Positions 36,213-50,689 of a DNA stretch of 64,000 nt are shown in pieces. A program made the position numbers and the translations under genes. The stretch is taken from the NCBI GenBank assembly GCA_036023115.1, contig JAYKKT010000074.1, positions 14,555,501 to 14,619,500 on the forward strand, read 5' to 3'. The stretch is from Brasenia schreberi. Lineage: Eukaryota; Streptophyta; Magnoliopsida; Nymphaeales; Cabombaceae. The notes under the pieces were generated by a model. That model was not told where the DNA came from and did no database searches. It saw nothing but the letters and a program-made list of their open reading frames with translations. Position 1 is the stretch's first letter; the number at the start of each line of letters is the position of its first letter.

Positions 36213-36523
36213 AATGTTGCTAATTTGAAGCCAGGATCCAACCAGCTTGAATAAGGAACTTAATCTTGTGGAATTAGATCTGACATTTTTGTGCCACTTG
36301 AAATATAAGGTTTCAGAATATTGAAACCTTTTTCTTATATATCAGCCTTTCAAATGAAATTTATTTACCTACTTATCTGGTTTAACAATTTAGTGTAGTA
36401 AAGATGGTGTGTCTGGATCTAGATCAGAACCAGTTCATTTAGATGGATGCTGTGCGGGAACGGATTCAAATTCTATAACGCCAAATTAATAATATAGAAA
36501 CAGTTTTTTATGTGATGCTGCAG
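36213..36523. other. Intergenic; former intron upstream of the GT90 relic
   Basis: No coding signal. It ends with TGATGCTGCAG, an acceptor-like end directly before the relic exon. Confidence 0.4.
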
Positions 36524-36690
36524 GCCAGAGGTGCGCATAAAGCCATGGGAGGCATAGCTGAAGGAGTTGAAGTGGGAGGACAGAAACCCTACGGCTTATT
36601 GGAAAGGGAATCCATACGTGTCTGCTAGCCAGCAGGACCTTATGAAGTGCATCTCGTCTAGGTCACATCACAGCATTGGAATGCTCGTCT
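36524..36690 (+). pseudogene. GT90 (CAP10/KTEL-type) O-glucosyltransferase exon relic
   Basis: After an intact CAG acceptor, the plus strand reads PEVRIKPWEA-stop-LKELKWED, then RNPTAYWKGNPYVSASQQDL and MKC. Plant glycosyltransferase family 90 proteins (DUF821, KTEL-motif, POGLUT-like) have the conserved WE.R.PYAYWKGNP.V...R.DL..CN block. The TAG at 36555-36557 interrupts the frame, several invariant residues are altered (QQD for R.D), and no neighbouring exons are visible. It is therefore a detached, decayed exon rather than a live gene. The open frame continuing to 36839 past the homologous block is not coding. Confidence 0.7.
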
Positions 36691-36883
36691 TTACGTTCAG
36701 CTTTTTCTTGACCTTTATCTTTCCAGTTCGAAAGAATTATATGTTCTACAGGCAACATTCTGTACACACAGAATCTTATGAACTCAAGTGCAATTCAGTT
36801 GACCTTTATTACTTCATTTTCATGCGTTCTTTTAGTTAAAAAAGATAACCATATGGTTGTGAGCAGAATTTCAAAAAAGCATA

Positions 36884-37118
36884 TATAGAGAGAAGTATGC
36901 TAAATGCATAGTATTCGTAGATACATAAAATGCTTAAGATTTGAATTACTGTGTGTTTAATATACATGATCATTAAATGCAAAATACAAAGTACATAGAA
37001 TACTTTTAATCCAAATCTAGATCAAACAGCCAAATCTAGATCAAACAGTCGAGATGCTTAAGGATTTGTATGTACCTAAAAACATTATGCATTTAATACT
37101 GTTATATATATATACATG
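36884..37118. mobile_element. MITE, family CTAAATGCAT, copy 1
   Basis: Ends AGTATGCTAAATGCATAGTA (36894 on) and ATTATGCATTTAATACTGT, an imperfect terminal inverted repeat extending ~50 bp. Both sides abut TATATA runs, so the target duplication is hidden. Contains a 19-bp direct repeat CAAATCTAGATCAAACAG at about 37012-37051. A related element lies at 49.78-50.10 kb. Confidence 0.55.
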
Positions 37119-37944
37119 TATATATATATATAGAGAGAGAGAGAGATTACTTTATTTAATGGTGAGTGTGGTTGAATAGCTGGATGTTCCAATACTTTAG
37201 AACAGCGTTTAGCAGGACTTACGCAACCAGCCCCCCGCAGGCCTACACATTTTAGTGCATAAGCTAGGGTACATGGAATTAACAGTACACTGAAAAATAA
37301 AAATAAGGATAATATATAACAATTAGCATTCTACTACAACAATTAGCATTCTAAGAAATTAAAATAAATATCAATGAAATTTCCAGAAAACATGAAGAAT
37401 GCTATAGAAATTACAATAAAAACGAAAGAAATCCGATGAGATGAAGGGGACAATGAAAAAGAACATGGGAGGGGATGATAGATTGCACCTTCGCGGACCA
37501 CAATATTCGACTCGATTTTCTATGAATCGCATTTTTCCAAGCAGATGATTGATTTCTCATTCGCTGGGCAATCGAGAGTGTTAAGAGCTCATATATTGAC
37601 CCTTATGAGCAACCTTCCTGCTGTTTGAGCATCAGAATAAAAATATAAAAAAAGTCGACGTTGGAGATGGTTAAGTGGCTGACAATCGATGAATTCTGAA
37701 AAAGATCTTTCAACCCTCGCAATGTTAGAGATGTGGAACATGATTTCATATTTTCAAACATTTCAACAATTGAATTCGACGATGAGGGAGGTTTTATTTT
37801 ATTTTTTTCAATTTCTCCATCTAGTAATTTGTGATGGATTGATTATATGGTGGACTTTCTATAGCAGCCAGCAAGTAGGTGAGAAAGAGCTCTCAAAGAA
37901 CTACGTAATTGCTGTCTCTTGTGTTACAAGATAAGAATAGTGGC
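37119..37944. other. Intergenic, no gene recognised
   Basis: Starts with a GA run (to 37145). It has a 19-bp duplication ACAACAATTAGCATTCTA near 37318-37355. The frame at 37689-37934 is not recognisable. Confidence 0.4.
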
Positions 37945-38270
37945 CATTCTCGGCTCAGGTAACGGTTGGACTGGTCATCCAGTCTGTTACCCGAACGGAT
38001 GAGGGTCGAACCGTAACGGATGACCGTTATCGGGATTTCCGGTAACAACTCTATGATTTGGTCCGGACGAGGGAAGCCGCAGGGGGATAAATCCGGGATG
38101 AGGAGGAGCAGGCTGCCTATAAAAGGCAACCATCATAGGTCGAGTGATACACTGAAAACACATACTTTGAAAAAATATAGAAACACCTGGAATCTCATCC
38201 CGTGAAAGCCTCTGTGTGGGAACCTCATATCCTCTCTCCAAATCCGCTGCGTACAGAGGAGATCGACAGA
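37945..38270 (+). promoter_or_regulatory. LTR-like promoter fragment
   Basis: GC-richer than its surroundings, with a well-placed TATA box in GCCTATAAAAGGCAACC (about 38116-38130). CGGTAAC/GTTACCG repeats lie upstream and GAGTGATACACTGAAAACAC lies downstream. The layout fits the U3-R part of an LTR or a host promoter, but no matching repeat, primer site or gene lies nearby. Confidence 0.3.
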
Positions 38271-38599
38271 AGCTTAAAGAACTCTGATATAAGCAAGAGC
38301 AGCTAGTTTAATAAGAAATTTGAATTGGTCCACATTCTATGCTAAAGAATAGGTTGGCATGCTATGTATATATATGCGAACATTACAAAATATGTACCAG
38401 TTTTAAACCAGTATTACATAGTTGACCAATACATACTTTACAATGCAGTCTTTCTATATATTACATATTCACTAAACACAAACTCGGATACACTGAAACA
38501 ATATCATTCTAACAGAATATTACAAATTCATATCAGCACAAAAAAAGTTGCAATGCATATCAAAATTCATATTCTAAACACAATATCTTTGAATCTAAA
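38271..38599. other. Intergenic AT-rich, no gene
   Basis: Nothing recognisable. The open frame at 38364-38660 is of low complexity and AT-driven. Confidence 0.4.
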
Positions 38600-40880
38600 T
38601 CCATTAAGTTTCAAACCCCAATATTCTCGATCTCAATATTTTCTTCACTATCATCTGTAAAAAGGATTGCTTCCATATTTGGTTCATCAAAAGAGAATGA
38701 TGCAACTTCAAGAATTCCTGCTCCCTTAAATGGATCCCAATCATCGCCACCAACATCCCACATTTTTGTCTCACTTTACACGTAATCCTTACTTTTTCTT
38801 GAAAGAAGACAAAGGTTTGCATGTATGAACAAAAACCAAATCTTCAATTCTTTGAGGCTTTAACTTATTTCTTCTATAAGAATGAATGAAAGAATATATG
38901 CTCCAATTTCTTTTACAACATGAAAATGAGCATGGTTGCGAAAGAAGCTTTAAAGCGATCGTTTCAAGCTTAGGAATTGATGATACGTGAATAACCCACA
39001 ATTTTTTTGGAGATAAACTCCAACCATTTTTCAAACAATCGAATTGTCCAAGTTCTTCTTCATTCCTTGATAATTTGACAAATTCTTTTGTAACTTCTAG
39101 CCTTTCTTTTGGATCTTGAAAGAACCTTCGAAGACATTTATTACTTCCTTCACAAATTTCATTATCTTTGTGTGGGAGAATTCTATTATGAACTTCTTCA
39201 ATCCATTGCCTTATATAATACTTACAAAATAGAAAACAAAAATATCAAGTATCAACATAATAATCAAACAAAAATAAAGTTATTTAAATCACAAAACTTA
39301 AAAGAATTTATCTCAGATTTAGAGAATGCACCAAACAATGAAGTGGTGTGTAACTTTTGGTCCATCTATCAATGAGAATATCATACGCTACTTTGTAGAA
39401 GGTGAAATATTCATTCAACTTTTTGCCTTCATGTTGATAAATAGTTTCCTTTACTGGCTCAATCATAGAGTCTCATTTCTCATAAACCAAATGAAGGACT
39501 GACTTATCAGTATCACATACTGCAGCCTTTGAAACATTATCATCTCTATAATGAGACCACCAGTTATTGATAACCATTCTTTGAAGATCATGCTTGATTG
39601 TTCTTATCATTTTTAACATAATAATCATCAAAACAAATCTTGTTTCAGTAACAAGAAGTAACTTTAGATGCACAAACTAGTTATACATTGCTAACCTCAT
39701 AGAATGATTCATGATAAAGTTTTTAATAGCAATGGTATCATCAATAACATGTGCCAGTAATCCAATGACACTCAAACATAAACACTCTATTATTTGGATT
39801 ATTTTTAGGAGCACAAATATTTTTCAAAGCAGATGTCTGTAAGTGTACACCACACACTATGTTGACCAAAAGATATGAGGATGAATTGACTCAAACAATT
39901 GGATCCAAAGTAAATTCAGGTGTAGTGCATTATCGCAGTAATGATTTCGCACATCATTTTCATGATCCAACCTCATCACCTGATGGGACAAAATCAAATT
40001 AACAATGTAATCGTCGGTCCTTCATACCTCACCTGAGCCATCAATCGCCTTCAAGAAACATAGGTCCCCAAATCCGAGTGCAGCCTAATGAAGTTTATCA
40101 ATGGTCTTCTCAAAGACATCACCCAACTATCAACTATACAATGGTACTTGCATCACCTTTTTCTAGCCAAGTGTCTTTGATGGGTTGAAGAGTAACCTCA
40201 ATATGTGGGCTTTTTCTCTTTGCAAACATCAGAAGCCTTCTTATAAAGCATTATAGCTAGGCGGTAAAGATAACCCGAGATAGTAGTATTTGGGGGGTGA
40301 TATGTGAACGAGCTAACATAGAATAAAGGATTCCTAGCCACATTGAAATGGCAAAAATCACAATAGAATCAGAATAGTCTCCGCTTTGCTTCACATGACA
40401 AATGATCCTTTTGCACTCATTATTAAATGCCCTTCCCTATTGTGACTCCTTCAGTAGCTCTTTCTTTCTTCTTGCTCCCACCGAAAGACATATCAACCTT
40501 CTAGGAGGGTTCAAACTTTGTAGTTCAAGTAGGCAAAAGGAACTTGTACTGGCTTTTGCATTCTTCTCAATAGCCTCTCTCTAATTTGCTTCATTTTTCT
40601 TGAAGATAGTCACTAATCTACAAGATGTACATACTATGCTAATCCCATGTTCTTTTCCCTCAAAGAGATGAGAGATTTCACCTTTCAGAATATGATCCTT
40701 ATAAATCTCCATCACAAAAATTCGTATTTCCAAATGGCATTCCCTCCCTCCCGTTTTTTACTTGCAATATAGTCACATAAACCCAAAGTGACAATTTTTT
40801 TTCTACTATTCCAAAGAGTATTATTTGCTAATAAAAGTAGACGAAGTACTATCAGTAGCAGACATATTAGACATCTAAAA
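38600..40880 (-). pseudogene. hAT transposase, decayed, BED finger to dimerisation domain
   Basis: Minus strand, in order. About 40840-40600: BED-finger-like DSVLWNSRKKIVTLGL then ASKKREGGNAIWKYEFL. About 39860-39700: HLQTSALKNICAPKN and ECHWIT, then IKNFIMNHSM, the insertion domain after the catalytic core. 39673-39473: MLKMIRTIKHDLQRMVINNW. About 39430-39310: FYKVAYDILIDRWTKSYTP then LHCLVHSLN. 39085-38789: DCLKNGWSLSPKKLWVIHVS then KLLSQPCSFSCCKRNWSIYS and RRNKLKPQRIEDLVFVH, the hAT dimerisation region. This is the order in large plant hAT (BED/DUF659-containing) transposases. Many stops and shifts. Its TIRs were not identified. It could once have mobilised the hAT MITEs in the window, which is inference. 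Confidence 0.85.
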
Positions 40881-41342
40881 ATAAACAAAATGAGGGTGTC
40901 ATTAATATGATATCTCTACTTTTAACAATATGACAAAGCAACAACATTACTTTTCGTATTAAAAACATGTCAATGGCAAGACTTCTTCATAAAAAATGAC
41001 AAAGGCTCTAATAAGATAAAACAATTATTCAACTAAACGGTCTTTGCAAGCAATTATTGCATCCCAATTTCTCACTCTTCATGGGATTTGTTAGCATGCA
41101 TGAATCACTCACTAAATGACTTCCTTCATAATATCGATCATTTAAGAAGGCAACAATTTTTCTTTAAAGAAATAAATGAAAAAGAAAACATTGGGAATCA
41201 AACTAAAAAATGTTTGCAAATTGATAAATTTTTGAAGTTCTAAAACCCCTGATATTCAAAAACAAATTAAATTCAAATCAAACCTCAGAAATTCGCCCGT
41301 TCGAGAATAGTCTTATTCTGAGATCTGATGCTCAGGGTTAAA

Positions 41343-41455
41343 GTGGTTCGATACCCTACACTCGTTAAAGTGGTTAAAGTAGTTCGATACCCTACACCCG
41401 TTGAAGTGGTTAAAGTGGTTCGATACCCTACACCCATGAAAAGGGTTAAATGGTT
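41343..41455. repeat. 36-bp tandem repeat, three copies
   Basis: GTTCGATACCCTACAC starts at 41346, 41382 and 41418 (period 36, a multiple of three), separated by GTTAAAGTGG units. The minus strand therefore spells a 12-residue repeat (VGYRTTLTTLTS), which I take as incidental. Confidence 0.9.
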
Positions 41456-42134
41456 AAGGTGGTTATAGACTGACTCACGGAGCAAAAGTAGGTCACCCTT
41501 GCAAACAAAAATTGGGAATGAAACCTAGCACTTTTCCAAAATAATATTTGAAGATTTCATTAAATTTGATGTTTTCAAATATAAAATATTTTTTTATATA
41601 AAATGTTTAAAACCTACCATATATAAAATTCGGACTGAAAGGAGAAAAATTTCCCGAAAAGAGGAGATGGCATGAACAAAAAAGGCAACGACTGCCAGGT
41701 TACACTATTTTGGGTGTAGAACTAAATTAGCATTTTGGACATTCACCATTTCCTCAGTGACTCGGTCCATTTACCACATCTGAATCCAATAGTAAACAGA
41801 AAAGAGAATACGTGGCAAACATTATCTTATAAACATCAAATGAGAAAGGTGTTAACATCCGCATGGTCCATCAATTAAGCACCATCCTTTCGAAGCCCAA
41901 GAGTGAAAATAAAGCAATTCCTCTTCACCGTCACTATGTTCTTCATATTGTATGTGCAAACTCTTCATGCCAATGAAAATTGGTCATTTCTTTTATGCTT
42001 GAACCTACACACCTTGTCCGACCTAGTTCCACTCACCTTGGCCAACCTAGTTCCATTCACCTTGGCCGAACCCACTTGGTTGAACCCACTTATCTCAATT
42101 GAGCCTAGTTGCACTTACCAATTCAGACGGATCA

Positions 42135-42262
42135 TGTTTTTGGCAAGAAGGGCCAATACTTCTCTTACCTTATCCAAGGGAGTAGGTTTTTGGCAAGAAG
42201 GGCCAACACTTCACTTATTTTATCCAAGGGAGTAGTTTTTGGCAAGAAGGGTCAGCATTCAC
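42135..42262. repeat. ~50-bp tandem repeat, 2.5 copies
   Basis: TTTTTGGCAAGAAGGG starts near 42137, 42187 and 42236, each followed by CCAA(T/C)ACTTC and TTATCCAAGGGAGTAG in the first two copies. Confidence 0.88.
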
Positions 42263-43690
42263 TTTCCAAGTGCATAAAAAGGGGTTGCAAATCATGAATC
42301 CGAGTTCAATCATCCCATCCACAAATCATCCAGTCATCCAACATCCCACGACCTAGCAATAGGGAGAGAAAGAGGAAGAGAGAAAGAAGAAGGTGCGCCG
42401 CCGCTAACTCTTGGCCATCCTCCAATATTTTTGCCAGAGATTCATTATTCCTTTATTTTTTTTTTATAATTATATCTCTTCTTTCATTAAGATTTATGGA
42501 GTTGTAATTAAAGAGCTTATGTCTCCATTATGATGTATTAATCAAGGTTCATACGCTGTCTTATCTCTCTTTCATTCATATGTTATTCGTTATATATTTT
42601 AATTTCGATTATTTCTGCTCCATAACATAATATAAGATTATAGACCTCTTAATCCTCTTATGCTCACGTGGTAATTAAGATTTTATTTATTTTGAATAGT
42701 TGTAGATTAAATTTTAATTCGGACGAAAACACATGCATGAATCTAAAAATCTGAGAACCTATTTTTCTGTACTCTACACATGTCAGATGAATGAATTTTA
42801 TTTCAAGATCCCATACTCTAAATGTTTCAAAACTTTACACGTCTAATATGTAACACACCAACACACTTTTAATAAAATTTTTAAGAATTTTAGGCTTGTG
42901 AAACATTACAAATAAAATCAAAGAAGTTTTATTGAAATCGAAACAGATTCTAAAAAACCAGAAGTTCCTACAATAAAAGTTGGGTTATTATCAATTATCT
43001 TTATACACAATAAACTAATTTGATTGAAAATAATCTCATTGAAAAATTGAAATCCACAACTTTCCAACAAGATTAATTTCATTGAAATCGGAGGTCTACG
43101 CATAAAGATACAATTGTTTTTCTAAAGTATTGATTTTTTGGCAAAGGTCTCTCCCGAATGTGTGAGCCTCTTTTCGGATTTAATTGAATAAATCTACAAC
43201 ACATAAAATAAAAATAAAAATAGTTTCTGAATATGTACATAAATTTTGTTTTCTATAAAAGTTTTAGAACTTTTGAAAATTTAGAAGTTATGTAAAAAAA
43301 TCAGAACAAGCCTCTCAAAACAGAACCAGTTTCTGTTTTTCAAGACTTAGAATGTTTTTAAGTTAAGAAGTTCAATCACGATTTTTGTCAATATTTTGAA
43401 ATTGGAATTTGGTTTCAAAAACTTACCGGATTTCGAACGATTTTCAAAGCATCTTGGCTGACCCTTGAGCATCGGTTCAAGAAGGCCTATGTCAAAAAAA
43501 ATTCATTTACCTACAATCGCTACACAAAGTCAGAAAATCATCTTTGTTAGTTTGAGTAAACTAACTAGTACACTCGCACACACGACGTAGTTCGGGAATT
43601 TAATTTCAAGTCTCTACATGGCCTTAGGAATAAAAATTCACATCTACAATGCTGAAATGTATGAGTATCAATGATGTGCTCCAGTGTTTA

Positions 43691-43691
<1 letters not shown>

Positions 43692-43727
<36 letters not shown>

Positions 43728-43889
43728 GTGACGGGATCTCCCACGGTAGTTGTAATAAAAATACCTTTCGTGTTCATTGGTACCACTCAAAAGTGATCGG
43801 CACGAGCGGACAAGCATCAATATAGATAGGATCCAATTTCTCTCTCTCTCTCCACTCAAAAGTAATCGGCACGAGTGGACAATCCAATT

Positions 43890-43981
<92 letters not shown>

Positions 43982-43999
43982 TGTGTGATGCATTTTTTT

Positions 44000-44085
<86 letters not shown>
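43692..44085. repeat. Alternating (CT)n and (AT)n blocks
   Basis: At least five CT and AT tracts alternate (43692-43728, 43832-43852, 43891-43978, 44001-44085). The unit AAAAGTGATCGGCACGAG...CCAATTTCTCTCTCTC occurs twice (about 43788 and 43858), and ATATATGCATGTGTGATG twice (43974 and 44082), so the block grew by segment duplication. The open frames in it are artefacts. Confidence 0.9.
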
Positions 44086-44087
<2 letters not shown>

Positions 44088-44089
44088 TG

Positions 44090-45218
<1,129 letters not shown>

Positions 45219-45222
45219 AGTG

Positions 45223-45348
45223 AACTTCCAATATTTCTTGAAATCCAGTTTCACATAACGTCTTAGCTAAACAGTATTTTCTCCAAACTTCCAATATTTC
45301 TTGAAATCCAGTTTCACATAACGTCTTAGCTAAACAGTATTTTCTCCA
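45223..45348. repeat. 63-bp perfect tandem duplication
   Basis: AACTTCCAATATTTCTTG... ending ACAGTATTTTCTCCA starts at 45223 and again at 45286 with no differences I can see, so the duplication is recent. It directly follows the (AT)n tract. Confidence 0.95.
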
Positions 45349-46669
45349 CCATTTATGGTGGCAAGAAGTTCGGTTACGTGCTGTTGTACACTTATAAAAA
45401 TCTTTTTATTACCTTTGTATTTGGAAAACAACACCATATTCATTTGTGCTTAATGGCAAAACTCTTCTTTGTTTATCCACTTGAATGGAGTTCGACTCTC
45501 CACAGAGTACTTTGTCCCTTTGTTGTAAAACTAATAATAATAACCGGAACTGGACATGTCCACCCTTAATAATTCTTAGTCTCTTCTTAGTTACATGGCA
45601 GCGGGTTTGATTCGGGCCTACCGCACTAACCGTGGGCCCTGGGTGCATTGGCGCCAGGTCGGGTGTACCTAGTTCATTTGGTTTTTGGAGGAGATTTTCT
45701 CCTCCACATTTGGTTTACTGTACGATCATTTGGTTTTGCTTGGGTTTATGTAATAAAGAACTATGAGACGCGGATCTAGGTAGTCAAGTTGCTTTGGTTT
45801 GAGTCCGTAGAGGACCCAGTTTCTTAAGATCCGGTTTTATTTCTTAGGGTTGAATATTTAAACCTCTTTTTAAGGTCTTACAAATGTTCAGTCCTAATTG
45901 ATTAATGAAATGAGAGAGAAAAATGATGCTTGGTTGTTTAGAGATTTCTTAAATTGATTGGGGACAGAACAATAATTTTGTCCCTTAATCTAAATTTGTA
46001 ATTCTACTTAAAGACCTAGGACAAAATTATCTTTTAACTTGGTGGCATACCTCACATTTAAGGATAACTTCATAATTCAATAGGTTGGTATTTGATAATT
46101 TTTACAAATTGATACAAGATAGAATGATCCTTTCGTCTACTTAAAGGCAAAATTGTCTTTTAATTTTAAAATATCGAGACTTTTTGTAATTTTATCCAGT
46201 GGTAATTCATTATTTTTTCGAATAGCTGAGGGTTGTACAAATTTTTCAGTCCACTGTCCGAGATGGTTTCTCAGAAACCGATGACAATTTCTCCAAAACC
46301 GCAAGGGAGGGAGAGGGTGAGAGGGGATCGGAGAAGATGATCGTCCTCCGATCACCTTTCTAGTTCCTTTGTTGGCTACGCAAGCCTTTTTTTTTCAGTC
46401 TTAGGCAACCTATGCCGGTGGCTTCCGATTGTCTTTCATTCTTAAGTCATCTTAAACCCGGTGGCTTCTGACCGTATGTTTGATTTCTCTCTCTGTTTGG
46501 TCCTTTTGTGGCAATCACAAGGAGTGTTACTAATTTTGTTTTTCTCCTTCCTTCTTCTTTTCCTTGTCGTATGTAATTTTTTGGCTTTTTCATAAAGAAA
46601 AAACTCTATGCAAGAATTTTTTTTTGAAAGTATTTTCTTTCTTTCTTTGTTTTTCAAAACACTGAAATG
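45349..46669. other. Intergenic, no gene recognised
   Basis: Short frames only. GCGGGTTTGATTCGGGCC (about 45601-45618) is box-B-like and may be a SINE trace. Confidence 0.4.
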
Positions 46670-47110
46670 CTGACCCTAATACCACTGATATATCTTTGTG
46701 ACATCTTACTCAGGATCGTATCCGATGTTCTTAGTGATGCAGCAGATTAGTGGAAGGGCCGGGGAAGACTGTAGGGAGATTCATGATTACTCGCAGACAT
46801 ATTACCAAGGAAATTCTTTTCTTCTATATGTTCTCTATTTTCTACGGTATTCACTATATTATTTATAGTGAAAAAATCTTTCACTCAAAACAACTTCATC
46901 TTCCATGTCTGTTCTGTTCTATCCGTTGGAAGCCTTATCTTTTAACTTATATATTTTATCTTTATGTAACATGTTCATGAAAATGGAAAGATGGCTTGTC
47001 TTCCCGTTTTCGATGAATTCACTATCGAGAATTGCCACATCCGGCATTACAACTCCATGCCATCACCAAGCCCTAGAGCAGCTGGCGATCGTTCAGCAGG
47101 TCAGCCGGTA
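46670..47110 (-). mobile_element. copia primer site plus LTR fragment
   Basis: On the minus strand TGGTATTAGGGTCAGC (46684-46669) matches a tRNA-iMet primer site. It abuts sequence beginning TGATATATC on the plus strand (46686), the same arrangement as the 28.27 kb LTR (TAATACCAC|TGATAG). The LTR would run rightward from 46686. Its far end and partner LTR were not found, so the right limit is arbitrary. Confidence 0.45.
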
Positions 47111-49040
<1,930 letters not shown>

Positions 49041-49283
49041 AATAGAACTAGTTTCCCGAAGCATAATATAATTCCGAAAAGTGTAAGAATAACTCAATAA
49101 ATACGAATGACAACCTTATTATACTTCATGTTCTGCGAAAGTAAACAGTGGGTCTTTAGTGTGTGATTCTATAAATATGTTATGTATTTTAGTGTGCATA
49201 CTTTAAAAGTGTTTCTGTTTTTTTCAGTTAAATGCCACTTTTCTACCACTATCAATACCATTTTTGAAGTGCATGTGTCAGAG

Positions 49284-49723
49284 TAGGGATGGCAATGTGG
49301 GCGGATTTTCACTCCACCTGCACCTGCCTCACATCACAACCTAGCCTTGCGCCACGGGTCTTCAGGAATCAGACCCGTACCCATCCTGCATTGAATTGGA
49401 TCGACCCCCACCCGGCCCACTTCACATAATAAAATGCATTTTTAATAAAAAATATTTAATATATATTTTACATAAAATATAAATTTTGTTTATGATATTT
49501 TATATTATTAAACTAAATTAAACAAAATCTTATTATATTTGTACATATAAATATGTAAAATACTTATAATAAATATATATTTTATATAAATAAATACTAA
49601 TATATATTATATATACTCTGGGACAGGACAAGGGAGTCTATAGCGAACCCTTCCCCACCACGTAGCAGGTTTTGAGCCCTAGAAACCCACCCCATACAGC
49701 ATGAGGCGTGATTGTCATCCCTA
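49284..49723. mobile_element. hAT MITE, family TAGGGATGGCAAT, copy 1
   Basis: 440 bp, ends TAGGGATGGCAATG and GATTGTCATCCCTA (terminal inverted repeat). Flanked by TGTCAGAG (49276-49283) and TGTCATAG (49724-49731), an 8-bp duplication with one change. GC-rich ends (CACCTGC, GACCCGTACCC) enclose a very AT-rich core. TAGGG-type ends with 8-bp duplications are characteristic of hAT. Confidence 0.88.
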
Positions 49724-49778
49724 TGTCATAGTAAGGAGCATCACGTCTCTGTCTGTGTGTGTATATAGATAAAGATAT

Positions 49779-50103
49779 ATATAGAGAGAGGATAGTGCTA
49801 AATGCATATATATACATATATAGAGAAAGGGATAGTGCTAAATACATAATATTATATATTATATAATTTTGTATAAACATTTTCACAGTTCGATCTTTAA
49901 CTGTATAATTTTGCATAAACGTCTCGAATGTTCAATCTTTGAGATAAATGACAAAGATTTAAATTAAAAATATTATTATGCTTTTCTACTTTACATTTAA
50001 AATGTAAAGTCTTTATTCACCTTATCTCAAAGATTGAACAAGAAAGATATTTATGAAAGATTATCGAGTGAAAGGTATTATGCATTTAGTACTGCTTTTA
50101 TAT
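49779..50103. mobile_element. MITE, family CTAAATGCAT, copy 2
   Basis: Left end GATAGTGCTAAATGCAT, repeated 45 bp later as GATAGTGCTAAATACAT. Right end ATGCATTTAGTACTGC. A second internal pair, GTTCAATCTTTGAGATAA (49930) and TTATCTCAAAGATTGAAC (50022), is an almost perfect inverted repeat, so the whole folds into a long hairpin. Related to 36.88-37.12 kb. No target duplication is readable in the flanking TATA. Confidence 0.6.
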
Positions 50104-50248
50104 AAGAACAACATTACACGCAAATATATTCAAATAAATATTAACCGTCTATTTAAAAAAATAAATGGTTGAGATTTAAGTTTCAAAATATAAAAATACA
50201 CTTATACTTTTGTAGGTGTACTTGGTCACACTTTTACCTTTCGACTTT

Positions 50249-50343
<95 letters not shown>

Positions 50344-50689
50344 TCCTTATGTAGGGAACATTCTTTTGTGGCTAACCCCAAGCCATATAAAGGAAGAGGG
50401 TTGCATTAGGCTTCCAACATCCATAATACTTTATTGGATTTATCTATCATATATTATAGACATTATGAGCATTGTGTTGGGACATTCTCTCCTAGCGATG
50501 CACTGTAAAGTCTGAATATATTCAAAAGTAAGCAAGAGTTACACTTAGATCTAATTAATCAATTGCATAGAGGGTTTTTATATTGTAAATGAGTATTGAT
50601 AAAGAAGTTAGTTCCACTATATTGTTACCCGAATATAGTGAGCAAATCATATAAAGTCTCCATATTTTAAGCATGGACAAATGCAGGAG
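50104..50689. other. Intergenic with long (AT)n, no gene
   Basis: Dominated by the AT tract at 50250-50338. Nothing else recognised. Confidence 0.5.
50250..50338. repeat. (AT)44 microsatellite
   Basis: Perfect AT run, the longest in the window. Confidence 0.95.

Larger units (their letters stand above)
40881..43690. other. Intergenic with short tandem repeats, no gene
   Basis: Contains the tandem arrays at 41.34 and 42.14 kb (listed separately). The 41903-42235 frame starts with a hydrophobic, signal-like stretch (MKIKQFLFTVTMFFILYVQT) but runs into the tandem repeats, so it is weak. CATAAAAAGGGG near 42273 and a GA-rich leader-like stretch (42361-42392) resemble an LTR or promoter. Not assignable. 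Confidence 0.35.

Noticed and set aside
41343..41460. Possible CRISPR-like array of 36-bp repeats
   Set aside because: Repeats are contiguous with no unique spacers, and this is a plant nuclear sequence.
41903..42235. A secreted small protein with an N-terminal hydrophobic stretch
   Set aside because: The hydrophobic start is suggestive, but the rest is tandem repeat (CACCTTGGCC and TTTTTGGCAAGAAGG units) and is not conserved-looking.
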